Shown here piece by piece: positions 44,401-57,593 of a stretch of 60,000 bases of DNA; the first letter of the stretch is position 1, and the number at the start of each line of letters is the position of its first letter. Where the stretch lies: assembly GCA_903813345.2 (NCBI GenBank), contig CAIIXF020000005.1, forward strand, positions 9,801,375-9,861,374. Direction: 5' to 3'. The position numbers were made by a program, and so were the translations under genes. The notes below the pieces were generated by a model. That model was not told the DNA's origin. It saw nothing but the letters and a program-made list of their open reading frames with translations, and ran no database searches. This stretch comes from Owenia fusiformis. Lineage: Eukaryota > Annelida > Polychaeta > Sabellida > Oweniidae.

Positions 44401-47400
44401 ACTATTCATATTTAAATGAGTTGGCCATAAAATAATAGATTAATCCGTCAGCTGCCAGTGGGATTTGCAAATGAAATCTTAATTATCACTACATACTAAA
44501 ATTAGCAGAGTGGGAGAGGATGAATTTGCATTTTCTTCTGGATGAAAATCATTACTATGTGAGCTTGAGATACTGAGCTCTCATTGCCTTACTTTTGGAA
44601 ATACCTATGAACCAAGATGCAAGCTTGGTGTATATTTGCACCGTAATATGCTCTGTAATATGTTGTAATGAATAATGAATGAGTTTGTACTTGAAAACAC
44701 ACATTGACCAGAGATGTACTTGTATTTATGAGTTCAGCTAGCCTTTGGTTACGTTCATTTTGTACACATATCATATGGAAATATTTCCTTCAGCCAACTA
44801 TTTCAAGGCCTTTTCCAATATGTCCGATTACATCCCTTGCAAAATATATGTTTGTGTTCTGTTTCAATTAAGTATTCATGCAAACAAGAACTGACTGTTT
44901 GTTCAATTTATTTTATTCATTCCCGTAAGCATGTTCTATTTTTGGAAATAATTGTCATGGCTGTTCCAGAAGATTGATTAATTCATGGTAAAAATTGAAT
45001 GTTGCATAGACTCACTAATTATTTTTTATGCAGTATCTTTAGGCATTGGTTTTCACCCAATTGAATCAGCAGCCGATATCACTTGGCACTTGCTTCATAC
45101 CTGGTTTTACTCCAGAGAGTATAAGATCCAGGTTTCATCTTTTTGTATCTCGTAAGATATCCAGAATCTTACAAACACATTGAAAATAGAAATAAAAGAT
45201 AATTGAGAGAATAACAAGGTTTGCAGTGTAAAAGTTCTGGGACATTCATACCTTAAAGTATTTTGATGAAATGACAAAAAGTTTTTGTTTTTGCTTTAAC
45301 ATTAAAAGAAATTTAGTTCAGGTAAGTAAACATAATGTGCATGTATTAAGACTTAGTTGCTTATCTGGTTTCTGTGCCAAGGTTTAGAAAGGTTAACAAT
45401 TTAGTATGATGCAGGTTAGTTTGAACATGACGTTTAGCTTGGTTTTAATCGTTTACGTGTTGAGAATCATTAAGTAATGTCAGGTATGAACATACCTGGT
45501 GGAGTTAATATATAGTACATGTGTACCTTTAATCTATTACCTACATTTCTGTAATATAATTGAGAGGTAAGAAATTTAGATAAATAATTACAGACATGAA
45601 TTTTTGAAATACCAATTTAAAGTTGCCATCAGTCTAGATCTAGTCTAGTAAGAGTGTTTTCAATTTATCAATTTATACTTGGGGTGATTCCCTAGGATTT
45701 CCTATTAGCTTGGTTCAGTAAGTCATATTTAGTAAAATTTTCTCATTACTCGATCAGCCCATCTTGAATAGTTGGTATGTTTTTTTCTCACGGGTCTCTC
45801 AGTTAACTTGAAAACTCTTGTGACTATCAGGTCAAAGAGGAGATGTATTATGTCATAATCATATCCTTCTGTTATCAAGTAAAGGGATTTAACTTTTCAA
45901 TAGATTTCAATGTTTTTAAAAATGTGTTTGCAGTCACACAGAGAATATTAGAATATTAGTTTCTTGTATATGAGGATTGTTCTTGCCCAAAGGAAGTGGT
46001 TCTTGCCGGGTGTTTTTCATGCTTGTGGAAAGTGGTTCCAACTGATGTTTTTGAGCATTATGCAGTATGGTAAACAGTACACAAAAGCATCTCATATTAT
46101 CTTTGGTATTTTCCCCCAAAGAAGGGCAATGGGGGATTTATTTGTAGTCTTCAAAAGGAATTTATTTTGCTTATTTTGCCAAAGTATCATGCAGTTATCA
46201 TGTTGATCAAAAACTATTTTATTGACAGATTAGTAATTCAAATGGAATGAATGTTACTATTCAGGTATTTTTATCCAGTTGTTGATTTTAATGATATACA
46301 ATTTTTAGATAACTTATGATTATCAGTTTGAACATGAACGTTTTTTTTGAAGGATTTTGTAAATGATACACTAAAAAGCCAAGAGAGATCAGTTCAATAG
46401 TCATTTTTACATATTTTAAAACTATACCAAAATCAACTATTAAGAGAAAGGTAAGTGCATGTACATTATTACCTTAATATGTGTCCATACTACAATTAAT
46501 AACAAACAACAAAATACATGTATGACATATTAGATGGTAATTAACAGAAAACAGCTGGAATAAAAATCATACTGAGATGCATAGATGTATCAGATTTCCC
46601 TGTACATAAAATTTAATTTTAGTTATGTTTTAAAATAGAGAAACGTGAAAAGGGCTGGAATTATCAAGAAATAACTTGAACATGTGGAGGTCCACACTTC
46701 ATATTGCATAAAAGTAAGGTAAATTGAAAACCTCAATTGAGAATTGAGAGAAAAGAGTGAAATAAGGATTGATATAGTGACATTTTAAGCATATGCATTG
46801 TATCCCTTATGGTGCATTATTAGTGTGTTACATGAGAATATTAGCTGTATTGTTTCAATCAAGGATGTTCAACATTTTTGATTGTCAATTATTTGTCTGA
46901 TTCATAATTTAATATATGAACTGATTTAGGGTGTTTTTGTAAAGAAGTAGTTAGATCCGCCAGAACATGTGCAGGATTTAACGGATGAAAGGGAAATCTA
47001 AAGATTCTAAGATGTGTTACATTTCTTCCTTTAGTTGAGGTAAGATTATGTATTTCATGATGGGGTATTACCTCTTACTGCTTAAGATACTTTGTTTCAC
47101 TTTTGATCAATGCTTATTGACATTTTCAGCAATGTTCGTTAATGCTCAATAAATATGCACAGTTATTCCCAGAGATGTTCTTGAGAATATGTATTAGGAA
47201 TTATAGATTTTAGCACATTATGTAGATTTGAGTGGGATTATGCAATTAGATTATAGATTAGCTGTAAGTATATTGTACCAAAATGATATTATGTAGGAAC
47301 GGAGTGTTCTGAATGTAACATTCATTTAACTATGTCTATGTTATCTTTGGCCATTCACAGTTAGAGTTGTACATTAAAATAATTGCTTGAAAATAGGGAT

Positions 47401-48961
47401 TTTAGCATATTGTATTGATGTAGTGTTATAATAATTATAATATCATGAATAGTATACAATTATGTCATTGTATTAAAGTTTGAAACTACAGGGTGGGCCA
47501 AAAATGGCTCTTTTGAAATGTCATACATTTATTTTTGGCCCAAAATCATAATTTGCATACTGAACAAAAATTGAAGAAGCAATCTACCCATGTATCATAT
47601 TACTTTTATTTGAATAAGAAATGTCAACAGCATCTCATTTTGTTATGTGGTTTATAATGAGAAATATAATTTATTTATATAAAATCTGGAAATATTTGAA
47701 AATTTCTTGCAGAAGGTTCAATTAAATGTGATACCTGTATATTTTTGCATTAAAACATAGATGTAAATTCAGGGAACATTAAGATACAGAAAAAAATATG
47801 AGCAGAAATTATTTTGGAGCACTCTGTACTAGGTGCAAGTATCATTAGGAGAGTGCAGGTGTGTGATGTCAGGCCGTGAAAGTACAATAAATAAAGTCTA
47901 ATTTGCTTAGCTGATTGGCATTGTTTACCCCTTTATTTGATTCCTGTCAGATGTGTTAACTTCTACTGATTATAAATAAACAAATTGAGAAAGTCTTGGA
48001 TGATATATGGCCTTGCAATACAGTACATACATAGATTGGACTGTCCCAAGGTTGTATACTCGTAAAGTTGGAATATGTCTAAATAAGTCTTGAAAGACTC
48101 TACAGGATTCAAACTTTGGAAATACATGTATGTAAATCTATTCGATTTCAAAACTTATGTTAGGGATGTACTTCTTTAGAAACTGGAAAATAAGGTTGTC
48201 TAAGTAAAGATCTTCCAGGTGAGTTGCAAGTTTCTGGTTTAAATAGCATATGAAACACATGTTTCATTCAAATTCTCTTTTAACTGAAATGAATCTGCAT
48301 TCTGCTGTCTATCCATGGTTTCTGTACTATTTATCATTTCATTTAGGTGCCACACTCACTTGGTTCTTGTTCCTTTTCAATTATTGGAACTAAGAAAGTC
48401 AAATTGAATCTCACACCAAATGCACATGGTATATTGATGATGCCCTACAAGACCCTATATTTTATATAACTACTTGTGTGTTTTACATTGTATATGGAGT
48501 TTCCTGCGCTATTTGCTGATACAAAGGCAAATTGAATCATTTTGCGTCTATTTTCTCCACGGGGTTGAAATTAGTTAATTATCGGGAGGATAGAAACTCC
48601 TCTCATTGTAATATCACTATCATCACTATCGAGTCTGTATATTGAACATTTAGCTAAAATGTTAGCAATTTTAGCGAATAAGTCAGTATTCCCGGATAGA
48701 TTTCAAAGAAGATAGGAACTTGGAGGTCAGCTTGATATCATTTTTTCCCTTCCCTTTGGACCAATATGGCTATTACAATTAGCTAATAGAACAGTTTGTT
48801 ATTTATCAAACCTTATCCTCTGTGCCTGTAGACCTGGATGTTGCTGCCATTTTTCCATATCAGCTAAATTAATCATCTTCTTGGACCCTTGGTACTTCCC
48901 TTACCACTGTTGAATTATAAAAATTATTATATAATAAGTATATGATATAGAGATGTATTAA

Positions 48962-49658
48962 CCTTCTGCACTCCGACTTATTTCAGCAAATATATCCCAC
49001 GCATCTGACTTATTTTTCAAAAATGATATGCCTGGACTAAATAATTAATATCTCAATAACTACTGAATGAATCTGGATAAAATTTTCACAAAGGGAAGAT
49101 ACACTTGTGTGGCTCATGAGAAAAATGTTCTCATGAATTTTTTTCGTACATAAACACGACTGGGCTTGAATATACCATGAATACTCCTCCAGAATCCGCC
49201 GTTTCGCCCCTCGGGAGATTCAACGTCTAGTCAGAATCCAAAACTGAATTTGCAGAGATCGAATGTTCTTCTTTTCAGTTCAGAAAATATTCTAGTTTCT
49301 ATTTTCGATGACCATTATCGGCTTCCAAGAGCCTAAAGAGCTCGAAATCGCAATCCATTTCCTCCACATTTTCGTTGTGATCGTATTTGGCCGTCATTTT
49401 GTACGATTTGTTCACTAAAAACGACTTAAACACTGTTGAATTGTTGAATTGAGAAATATTTTTCGAAACATCGCCATTTCTAGGTCAACAGGAAGTCACC
49501 TACTAAGGACTGAATAAATCGGGCAATCTAATTGGATCATAAGAACGGCGGGAAAAAGTAAAGTTTTCAAAAGTTAGATTTGTGTCGTCCGGATCCGCCG
49601 GTGGATTCTGGGGGTAGTTTTGAATGGGCGGACGCGGTCGCCGGTGGTCTGCTAAAGG
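48962..49658. mobile_element. piggyBac-like relic flanked by TTAA
   Basis: TTAA at 48958-48961 and 49659-49662. Ends CCTTCTGCACTCCG / GGTCTGCTAAAGG, similar inverted starts (CCTTnnGCA). Subterminal CAGAATCCGCCG and its mirror CGGTGGATTCTGG. The interior is more CpG-rich than its surroundings. A 32-codon minus-strand frame (49397-49299) starts MTAKYDHNENVEEMDCDFEL, acidic as in the N-termini of piggyBac transposases. The rest of the transposase is absent. Confidence 0.6.
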
Positions 49659-50165
49659 TTAAAGTAACAGTTTTTTTCAATGTTTGCAGATGTTTGCTTT
49701 TTCATGTTGTTTTTCAGAATGCATTGTTTTTCTTTTGATATGTCAAACATAAAAGTGCTTTGTTTGTTTGCCGCATTGCTTTGAAGGAAGTTTGTAATTA
49801 CAGTTTGTGTTTTGTTCTATAATGATGTGATTAGTAACTGACTGTTAATATGCAAGAATCGATCACAATTGCGTGTTAGGCTGAACTCATATCAGCATTT
49901 TGCTTCACACAGGAATAAAGCATCACAATGATCAAGCTTTCAAAGAGAAATTGATGAAAGGAAAGGAAGCAACAGTAGGGGAAATTCACACTTTTTTCAT
50001 TTAACTGAAGTTTCACACAGAATTGTAAGAAATAGAGATTGAGAGTTAAATAAGTTTCAGATGCTGGTAAGTTAATTTCTTTATATTTTAATATTATTTG
50101 ATTGGATATTATCAGACAAGATTTTAAAATGGAAAATCCAACTTATTATTAGATGTTATGTAACC

Positions 50166-50357
50166 AGTGATCTCCCCAGGTGAGTGCAAAATTCTCATTT
50201 TCACAATTCAGACCAAAATTGATCAAAATATGCCTATTTTCATGTTTTTTCTCATTTTCTAGTGTGTGAAAATAGATTTTCAGGTAAACCTATTTTCAAA
50301 ATCTTAGGTGGGTGCTGCACCCACTTGGTTTAATGCTTAGAAGCTTGGGAGATCACT
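50166..50357. mobile_element. MITE with AGTGATCTCC ends (copy 2)
   Basis: Same ends and interior as the copy at 12332 (for example TTCTCATTTTCACAATTCAG), with scattered differences. It is flanked by GTAACC and GGTAACC. Confidence 0.75.
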
Positions 50358-50873
50358 GGTAACCATGATGTTCTGCCAATGTAGGTCAACCTTCTGAGGC
50401 CCTATACTTGGGTAAAAAGCAAGGCATAATCACGTAATTGCTTCTTGTTGTTTCATAAGGGATGTTTTGCACAAGGCTATTGATTTGATGAGGTATTGCC
50501 TCCTAGAAGGAGTTCTTATTTTGCACATCCATGTGCATGACTGAACAGTACAATATAGTACATGTACTTGAAACCTACTGGTGCACTCTTAAAGGTTAAA
50601 AGTTATCTCAGAAAATGAAACAGACTACCTAACTTTGTGTTTCTATAGCAACTAGAGACCTTTAGAGATGAAGGTTAATGTATTTTAATAGGTTACAATC
50701 TTGAATGATATGCTCAGGTTGCTATGGAAAAACATTTACTCTGTTATTGTATCTGAAAATCAAGCTTGGGAAATGTCTACCTACTATCATTCATCACTAT
50801 CTAAATTGTGTTGAGGGAAGTTTTTGAGAATTTTGTAAAATACAAAATATGAAAAGTAGGGCAAGTAGGACAA

Positions 50874-51000
50874 GTGGTGACATATTGTCATAGTCCCAAC
50901 TTGTGGACAGCGTTCAGTATTTGGTGTTTTGCGCTTGGTGTTCAGCATTTGGTGGTCAGCATTTTGTGGTCAGCATCTGTAGCAAATGGCAGGTGGTGAT
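50874..51000 (+). repeat. GGTGGTGACA repeat, copy 6
   Basis: Longest internal TTTGGTG(G/T)TCAGCATT array of the family, ending CTGTAGCAAATGGCAGGTGG then TGAT. Same strand. Confidence 0.7.
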
Positions 51001-51689
51001 TTTATGATTTTGACCATATTCCCCACAATAATTTTGATCATGTGACAAAAAACTGAGGTATATAAAAGAAAGGGAATCTTAAGGAATTGATATGAATACA
51101 TAGGTATCAATTCTAATGTTTGATTTTGCTTCTTTATTCAAAAGAGAGCTTCATCTGCCCCAAATTACCAGGATATAATACTCAGGGAAATCCACATCAA
51201 TTTTTACAGATTTTTCAGATTAGCAGTCAAAATTATAAATCAAAATTGGGGTCACATCTCATAAGCAACATCAAACACTACTTTGCGATAAAACGGGCTA
51301 GACCACAGGATTTCCTGCAATCTTAAATATGTTTATAGTTCTTGAAGTGTGCTTACCAAAAAATCCATCCACTTACTGTAATTTAATACTCAGAAAATCA
51401 GAACCATTTAGAAAATTACCTGTTACCGAGCCGAAAGTGATAGTTTTGTTTGGATTATGTTAAGGATATTGGAGTTTGAAAAACCACATGAATTTGCCAA
51501 TTTGACGTCAAAGGTTAGATCACACAGGTTGTATTTCTATTATTTGAAGATTGTATTGCTTGTTTAATTACAAATTCAGGTTTATTTCTCAACTAGGTGT
51601 TGATTAAATTTCGGATAGATTACACTATGCTGTTACCGCCCTGATTCATAAAGATACATGATTTCATCAGAATGGTGGCCTTGTTTTTA

Positions 51690-51793
51690 TGTCACCACCT
51701 CAAGTGTTGACATATCTGTAAAGTCTCCTAACTTTTGTGGATGGTGTTTGGCGGGTGGCAGTCAATGTCTGTAACAAATGGCAGGTGGTGACA
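51690..51793 (+). repeat. GGTGGTGACA repeat, copy 7 (best ends)
   Basis: TGTCACCACCTCAAGTGTTG at left and GGCAGGTGGTGACA at right give a 10-bp inverted terminal repeat. Same strand as the other six. Confidence 0.78.
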
Positions 51794-53567
51794 TTTTGCA
51801 TTTTGATGCCTTGTCAACTCATCAGAAATATGAAACCCATCATTGGGACTTCCATTATTGAAACCATATATTTAACATAGGCATTATTTCTAATTTCCTT
51901 TGTTCATGTTATATATTATTTGAGTAATAGAATTAATCATTGACATTTGCCTAAATGTGGCTTCAGTTATTAGAAGATCTATTTGGCTTGTCACAAGATA
52001 GAAAATAGACACATATTGTCAAACACTAGATACTTATTGAAACAGAAAGAACCAACAGCATATTTTTCAAATGAATTTGAACAAGGGGTGTTTTTGTGAG
52101 GATATCTGAATCTATAGGGAGAGGGGTGTTAATTGATTTAGAAGTCTGGAACCCTGTAAGGTGAGTCACTCAGATACCAGAACATGAAATATCATGGCTA
52201 AGTTTGCTGAATAATGAGGAAATTAGAGAAGTGTGTAGATCTAATAGGTACATCTACAGTCTAATATGTAAGAGAAATACATGATAAGTATTGACTGGTA
52301 GTTCATTTTAAATTCAGAGAGAATAGACCTACATATATCAGATTTACAAGGAATAATATTCAATTTCATAGGCATTACCCTTTGCTACCTTAGTAATATT
52401 TCTCCCCTGAATTTCCAAATTTGAAATCAGTAGATATGTTAAAATGGGTTGTGTGTGTCTTTACATTTTTCCCCATTGGGTTTTCTGTATATATAATTTT
52501 GTTGAGAGTTTAAGTATGAGTGAAAGGGGGGGGGTACATCAACAGGTTCTGGCAAAGATAAACACTCCAGGAGTTATCTTGCTGGTTACCATAGCAACTT
52601 GCCTCTTGGTTCTGGTAGAAATGTAGTCTATGTATTTGACCTAATGGGAATAATGTTTAATTGAACAAGAGGGTTAACGGAATAGACTGAAATGGGAGGA
52701 AAGAGAAAGCATAGTTGTGTAATAGATTGTAGAGAGTACGTTCTTTTCAGGGTAAGTACAAGTGTGTATGGCCTGAGGTACTGTATATTATAAATACATG
52801 AACAAAGTAGATCAACTTACATTTTATGAAATAGGGAGCAAGGAGAAAGTAGAACAAGGTGAGGATGTTTGATTCATTTGAATTCAAAGAAATAATTGTT
52901 CTTGACTTGAAAAGGAAAATTAAGAAATATATGATATTGAACTGTTTCGTCAAATTGTCTACTTAGGATAGGTTTTCCTTGGAAATTAAAAAAGTTATTA
53001 TCTTGAAATTATGCGCTTGTAAGGGTAAGATATTTTCCTATTATTCATATATAGTATAGAGTCAAATTGTTGTAGTTTGTATATATTATTAGAACCTACT
53101 AGAATTAGAAGTATTTCATTGAAAGGCCACTGAAAGGAAAAAGAGAGAAGTAGATTGTACTGAATGTACTGATTTCTCATTTCTTTATTTACAATATGAG
53201 TTCAAGTCTTAAACCACATAGCAACAGATAAGTTAAGGTAGGAAAAATATAGGTAAAAATTAAGTCAGGGGTCATACACATTCTCATATGTAGGTCAGTA
53301 GGTCAAGTTAGTAAAATTGTTAACTTTGTGAATACATTCTTTAGATTTTGATATTTCTGTATTCTTGTAATATGGCATGTATGCACCAGTATTTGGCAGT
53401 GTTGATCTAAACAAAATGTAACCAGTGAAGTTAATAACGTCATTGAAGATCAACATTTTGAAACAGTGTTTATATTAGGTGATGATGGGAATGAAACATG
53501 TTGGATGCCAAGTACAATTGTTGTGGTACATGATGATAATCATGAGGAAGGATATTGTATAGACCTG

Positions 53568-53598
53568 CCCCCCCCCTCCCCCCTCCCCCCTCCCCCCA
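53568..53598. repeat. C-rich simple repeat
   Basis: Nine or more Cs followed by (T)CCCCCC units. Low-complexity tract in an otherwise AT-rich intron. Confidence 0.9.
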
Positions 53599-54953
53599 GG
53601 CTAAGCAGACATCACTCTGTATGAGAGTAGATACTAGATAGGTTACAGTATCAAAAGCTGATTGAATAATTAAAAGCTGTAGAAGTGGATCAGTTATCTA
53701 ACCATGGTGTTATTCTAATGTGAAGCAAGCCCCTATTGAATAATTCCCACTGATTATCATATAACACTATAAAGAATGAGAAGTATCTACTCTAGAATTC
53801 TGATAGAAATATTCACTCTCCAATTATATTGCTTTTTGGTGCGTACATCTCAGTTGAATGCAGAATACTCAAAACTCTGGACTTGGAGAGAAGAGCTGTT
53901 TTGTAATAACAGATAAGAGAGATTATAATGATTAAGTGTGTGTTTTGAGCCTATGTTTGAATGTACAATATATTTTGTTTTTGCGTGTTAAACTTATTTT
54001 GTATTGCATGTCTCATATATTTTTTATACACTGTAGAATAGATTTCAATGTACATTTCATTGGTAATTCCACTTTATTATTTCTTTTAATATTTATTATG
54101 CCGCCTTTTCCACATTCAAAGTGTAAGCCACTACAATAACATTTATTTACTGGGGGTTACAGTGAACTTCACAATTTACAAATTGCACCTCTATTTTTCA
54201 AACACATCACATAAAGCATTTGCGAAATTATTTCAATAAGTCACTGTCTCTTACGATAATTCTACATAATTGTTATCATTTAGTCGTTGGGAAATAAACC
54301 CCCAAATCATTAGCTAAGTAACTAAGAATTTGTTTTTCAGATTACACTTTTTCCCAAATAACATCACTTCAATAGAATTAATTTTTTGCAAAAAAATTGA
54401 ATTGCTTGTCTTGCAGTTAACGAAAAAGAGAACATGTCAATCTAAAGAAGTATGAAACTTTAGGGACTATCTCAAGTGGATATTGAATATTCTCAACCTT
54501 ATTATAGGATAGAAAAACTTGAAAAATGGTTTGAAGTTATGATTGTCAAGTTGCCATATTGCCCACTGTGAGACTATCTATATATGTAGAGTTAACAGTG
54601 TAGGATGTTATCTTAGGTTCCTTAGCTGGTTTTCCTGAAGTGTTTTTATGAATGCAAAAAGGTGGAAAAATTGTAAAAATGAAAGTTGGGATCATGTTGG
54701 GAGGTCCTAAATATTGGCATGATCCTGCTATATAAAAAAAACAAACACAGTTAAACCTATCATATAGAACAAAACTCTATTCAATGAATATAGCTTCTCT
54801 GTGAATAATTCTTTGCCCAGTAGGTGAACATCTTCCTACCCAGGGAATGCCTCTAATTGACTTATCTTGAATAGAGATTATAATACCTGTTGTTGTTCAT
54901 GTTACAGATTCTTTAGTACTGCCTGTTCTCTTAACTACTTGTACATCCATGTA

Positions 54954-55124
54954 TACAGTAAAACTTGTCTTAGTGAACACCACTCTCTAGTGAACACCTA
55001 TCTCTAGTGTTCATCTGCACATAATCTACTTACTTTAGTCTAAATTACCCTCTCTGTAGTGAACATTTACCAACACTGAATGTTTCTCATCAAAAAAAGT
55101 TCAATATACAAAGGTTTTACTGTA
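54954..55124. mobile_element. Small MITE, TACAGTAAAAC family (best copy)
   Basis: Clear terminal inverted repeats: TACAGTAAAACTTG at left, AAAGGTTTTACTGTA at right. Internally the AGTGAACAC motif recurs several times. 171 bp including TA ends. Confidence 0.75.
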
Positions 55125-56467
55125 TTTGCTATAAACTGGTGTCACTTTAGACATCTATGTCTCTTCATTCAAGAGGAAGGGCATTGATGTTATTGAATTT
55201 TGGTTGTACTATGATGTTTAAGCTCACAAGGTTTGATTATTTGGAATAAAGATTAAGTGTATTATCTATATCCTGGATTATTTGTGCAGCTATATGTTTG
55301 AGGTGTTAATAGCACTGGAGGTAAATGATAGTTTACATATCAGTTAATATATTATGATAATTAGTTACATGATCCTTATTAAAATCATAATATCTTGTCT
55401 TATTGTATAGGAGCATGCTAGTTAGTATCTTCACATATCACAGAATCCATTTTAAGGACTCCTTATAAAAGAAAATCCTATCGGAGATTAAGTGGTCACA
55501 GTATTCTAAGTCACATAATAATCTGAAATATAGGTTAAAAATGAATTTTCAGAATATTTGAAGAAGGAAGGAAAGTGGCTCAGTTTTCTGCTGTAATTGT
55601 AGATTGATTTATTGATCATTTCAGACTTTCAAGAATTGCGTATTTACTGTATTAGGCAGGATTACAAAATGAGATTATCAACAACTTTAGAAATTCGCAT
55701 GTTCTTAGAGAAGATAGGCAATACATGGATAATGTCATTGATATTGTAATTGTTTAGGTATCTGGTCTATAGGAGTCGAAGAAATTTGGTAATTTTCTTC
55801 ATATTATAGAGGAATGGCGTGAAATGAGATTAACTGGATGGGAAAATTGGTGAATTATATTATGGCCGATCACACCTAATAATCTGAGATTGATGAGAGG
55901 CATTATCGCATAGAGTTGTGTTTTACATTTTTCTGCTTTGTATTTCACATTATAATTTATGGATCATGGCTATTTGTTCATGGGATATTGTTCAATTACA
56001 TAATTACATCCATCATTGTAATTTCAGATTACATTCTGTACTTTACTGTAGAAAAAGATGAGCAGAGATATTTAGGATGAAATAAACACTATTTATCAGG
56101 GAACCCTAGATTTGCCACATCATCCCTTCTTTATGTTTATTTTGATAGATTTTTAAAGGAACTCTGCTAACCTTGCAGACAGCTAAGGGAGAATATGTGT
56201 TATATAACTTAAAGTGCAAGAAACAATGCCAGATTTACCATAACAACCAGTTTATAAACTCCTGACATTGATAAGTTTAGTTCACTTTGACTTATATGAT
56301 GCTATATTATGAAGTGTGCATCTGGCATTATAAGAGGTAGTTTGGTATGTTAACTGCTCAGAAGTGCCTTTTAAATGCTCTTTATGTGTTACTTTGACGT
56401 TATTGCGTACATTCTAAGATACAATGAAAACACTGAATTAATATCATGTATATTTATGTTTTTCCAG

Positions 56468-56900
56468 TTTGATGCAGCAGCCAACAGGTCAAGGTCATTG
56501 ATAGAAGGTCAAGGTCACTTTCATAGTGTGACCAGCTATGATAAAAAGTGTAAATGGTGCTAGATGTGAATACAATGCAATAAACAGTGGAATCTCTCAA
56601 TCTACGGGTAGAAATCACCAAACAAGGAGATACAAAAACTCAGCCAACAAAATGGCTCAACAGTTTGGATTATTTGTCGCTGTGTTTATGACATGTTTAT
56701 TACGGACTGCATATTGCAATGTAGATAGCAATGATATACAGAATTACCTGAACACTGTGGAAGAAACACCAAGTTTGGATGTTGTGAAAGAACCAGTTTC
56801 TGTGATGTGGGGTCTCGCAGATGCGACAGCAGCTCTAGGAAAATTATTCTCATACCAAATTCCTTCCAATGCTTTCAAGGGAGATGTCACTTCATACAAG
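56468..56900 (+). CDS. DAG1: Dystroglycan first coding exon (N-terminal part only)
   Basis: Acceptor ATGTTTTTCCAG, then 184 bp of 5' UTR. ATG at 56652-56654 in good context (AACAAAATGG). 83 codons to CATACAAG|GTAAGC, phase 0. Residues 1-22 (MAQQFGLFVAVFMTCLLRTA-YC) form a signal peptide. Residues 54-83, GLADATAALGKLFSYQIPSN and AFKGDVTSYK, match the start of the dystroglycan N-terminal cadherin-like domain (vertebrate [20 protein letters not shown]). As I recall, human DAG1 is split at the same place, after GDIIK. An in-frame ATG 38 codons upstream is open but would bury the signal peptide, so I chose the later one. Dystroglycan links laminin outside to dystrophin inside. A sarcoglycan-type cadherin-like protein is the alternative. 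The remaining exon(s) lie beyond 60000. Confidence 0.8.
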
Positions 56901-56933
56901 GTAAGCTTAATGTCTCATTTCCTAGTCTTAACC

Positions 56934-57039
56934 TAGTCTTGCTTCAAGACCCTCATGGACCCTTCCCTCTTTGGCCCTTATCTACTTTACAACCGTTGCT
57001 AAAGTAGATAAGGGGGTTCAGCATCTTGGAACAAGACTA
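56934..57039. mobile_element. Small hairpin element just inside the dystroglycan intron
   Basis: CTAGTCTTGCTTCAAGA at left, TCTTGGAACAAGACTA at right, with a second inner inverted pair (CTTATCTACTTT / AAAGTAGATAAG). It starts 34 bp after the splice donor. A bare palindrome of the same type, TAGTCTTGAAGCAAGACTA, is at 42267-42285. Confidence 0.65.
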
Positions 57040-57174
57040 CCCCCTGCCCCATCCAATTAATCCTTGTTACAGGAATCTATATATAAATGCCTGCAAACAC
57101 ATTCAACTCAAACACATCAACTTTTAATACTCCATTCCACAATAGATTTGCTCACAATGCCACCAGCTCAATGG

Positions 57175-57225
57175 CCTTATTTACGGAGATAGCTTACCGA
57201 TAGGTGTAGCGGTCGGGATCCTACA
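57175..57225 (+). repeat. Possible tRNA-derived SINE relic
   Basis: GATAGCTTACCGATAGGTGT then AGCGGTCGGGATCC resembles a tRNA A-box region (TAGCTCAGTNGGTAGAGC) with a degenerate B-box-like end. No full cloverleaf; the tail is unclear. Confidence 0.3.
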
Positions 57226-57593
57226 AAAATACAGCCCCTTCATAAGCTATGATGATGATACCATGAGCAAGCTACAATGATTTGATTTTGAAAAATATTA
57301 TTTACTATTGTTTCTTTATTAAATTCCTCCTCCTCCATTCTGAACACTTCTGGTTATTTTAAAAGCATATTTCTGAGCATTCATTCATTATATATAATTA
57401 TCTATACTAACTTCAAAAGAATACATATACGGTGATATATTGATTAAATCAAATTAATGATTTGAATATAAAGTGAACTGTTATAAATAAATACAAAATT
57501 TTTGTTATTTACTGCTGTACTGGTGTACAAAATCTATCAGAGCATTGAAATAATGACCAATACTGGTGAAAATATATAACAAATTTCTATTTA

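Larger units (their letters stand above)
17038..56467 (+). other. Inferred ~39 kb first intron of dystroglycan
   Basis: No conserved plus-strand coding exon was recognised between the candidate first exon and 56468. Contents are the repeats listed separately and one nested minus-strand gene. Stretches 18990-20558, 20693-26218, 30425-32267, 37110-43426, 43566-48957, 49663-50165 and 51794-54953 are AT-rich, and I see nothing further to name in them apart from the sites noted elsewhere. Confidence 0.45.

Noticed and set aside
56538-56651. An upstream in-frame ATG for dystroglycan
   Set aside because: It would put 38 polar residues before a classical signal peptide. The ATG at 56652 has better context and places the signal at the N-terminus.
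57175-57225. Functional tRNA gene
   Set aside because: Only A-box-like and weak B-box-like pieces are present, too close together, and no cloverleaf can be folded by eye.
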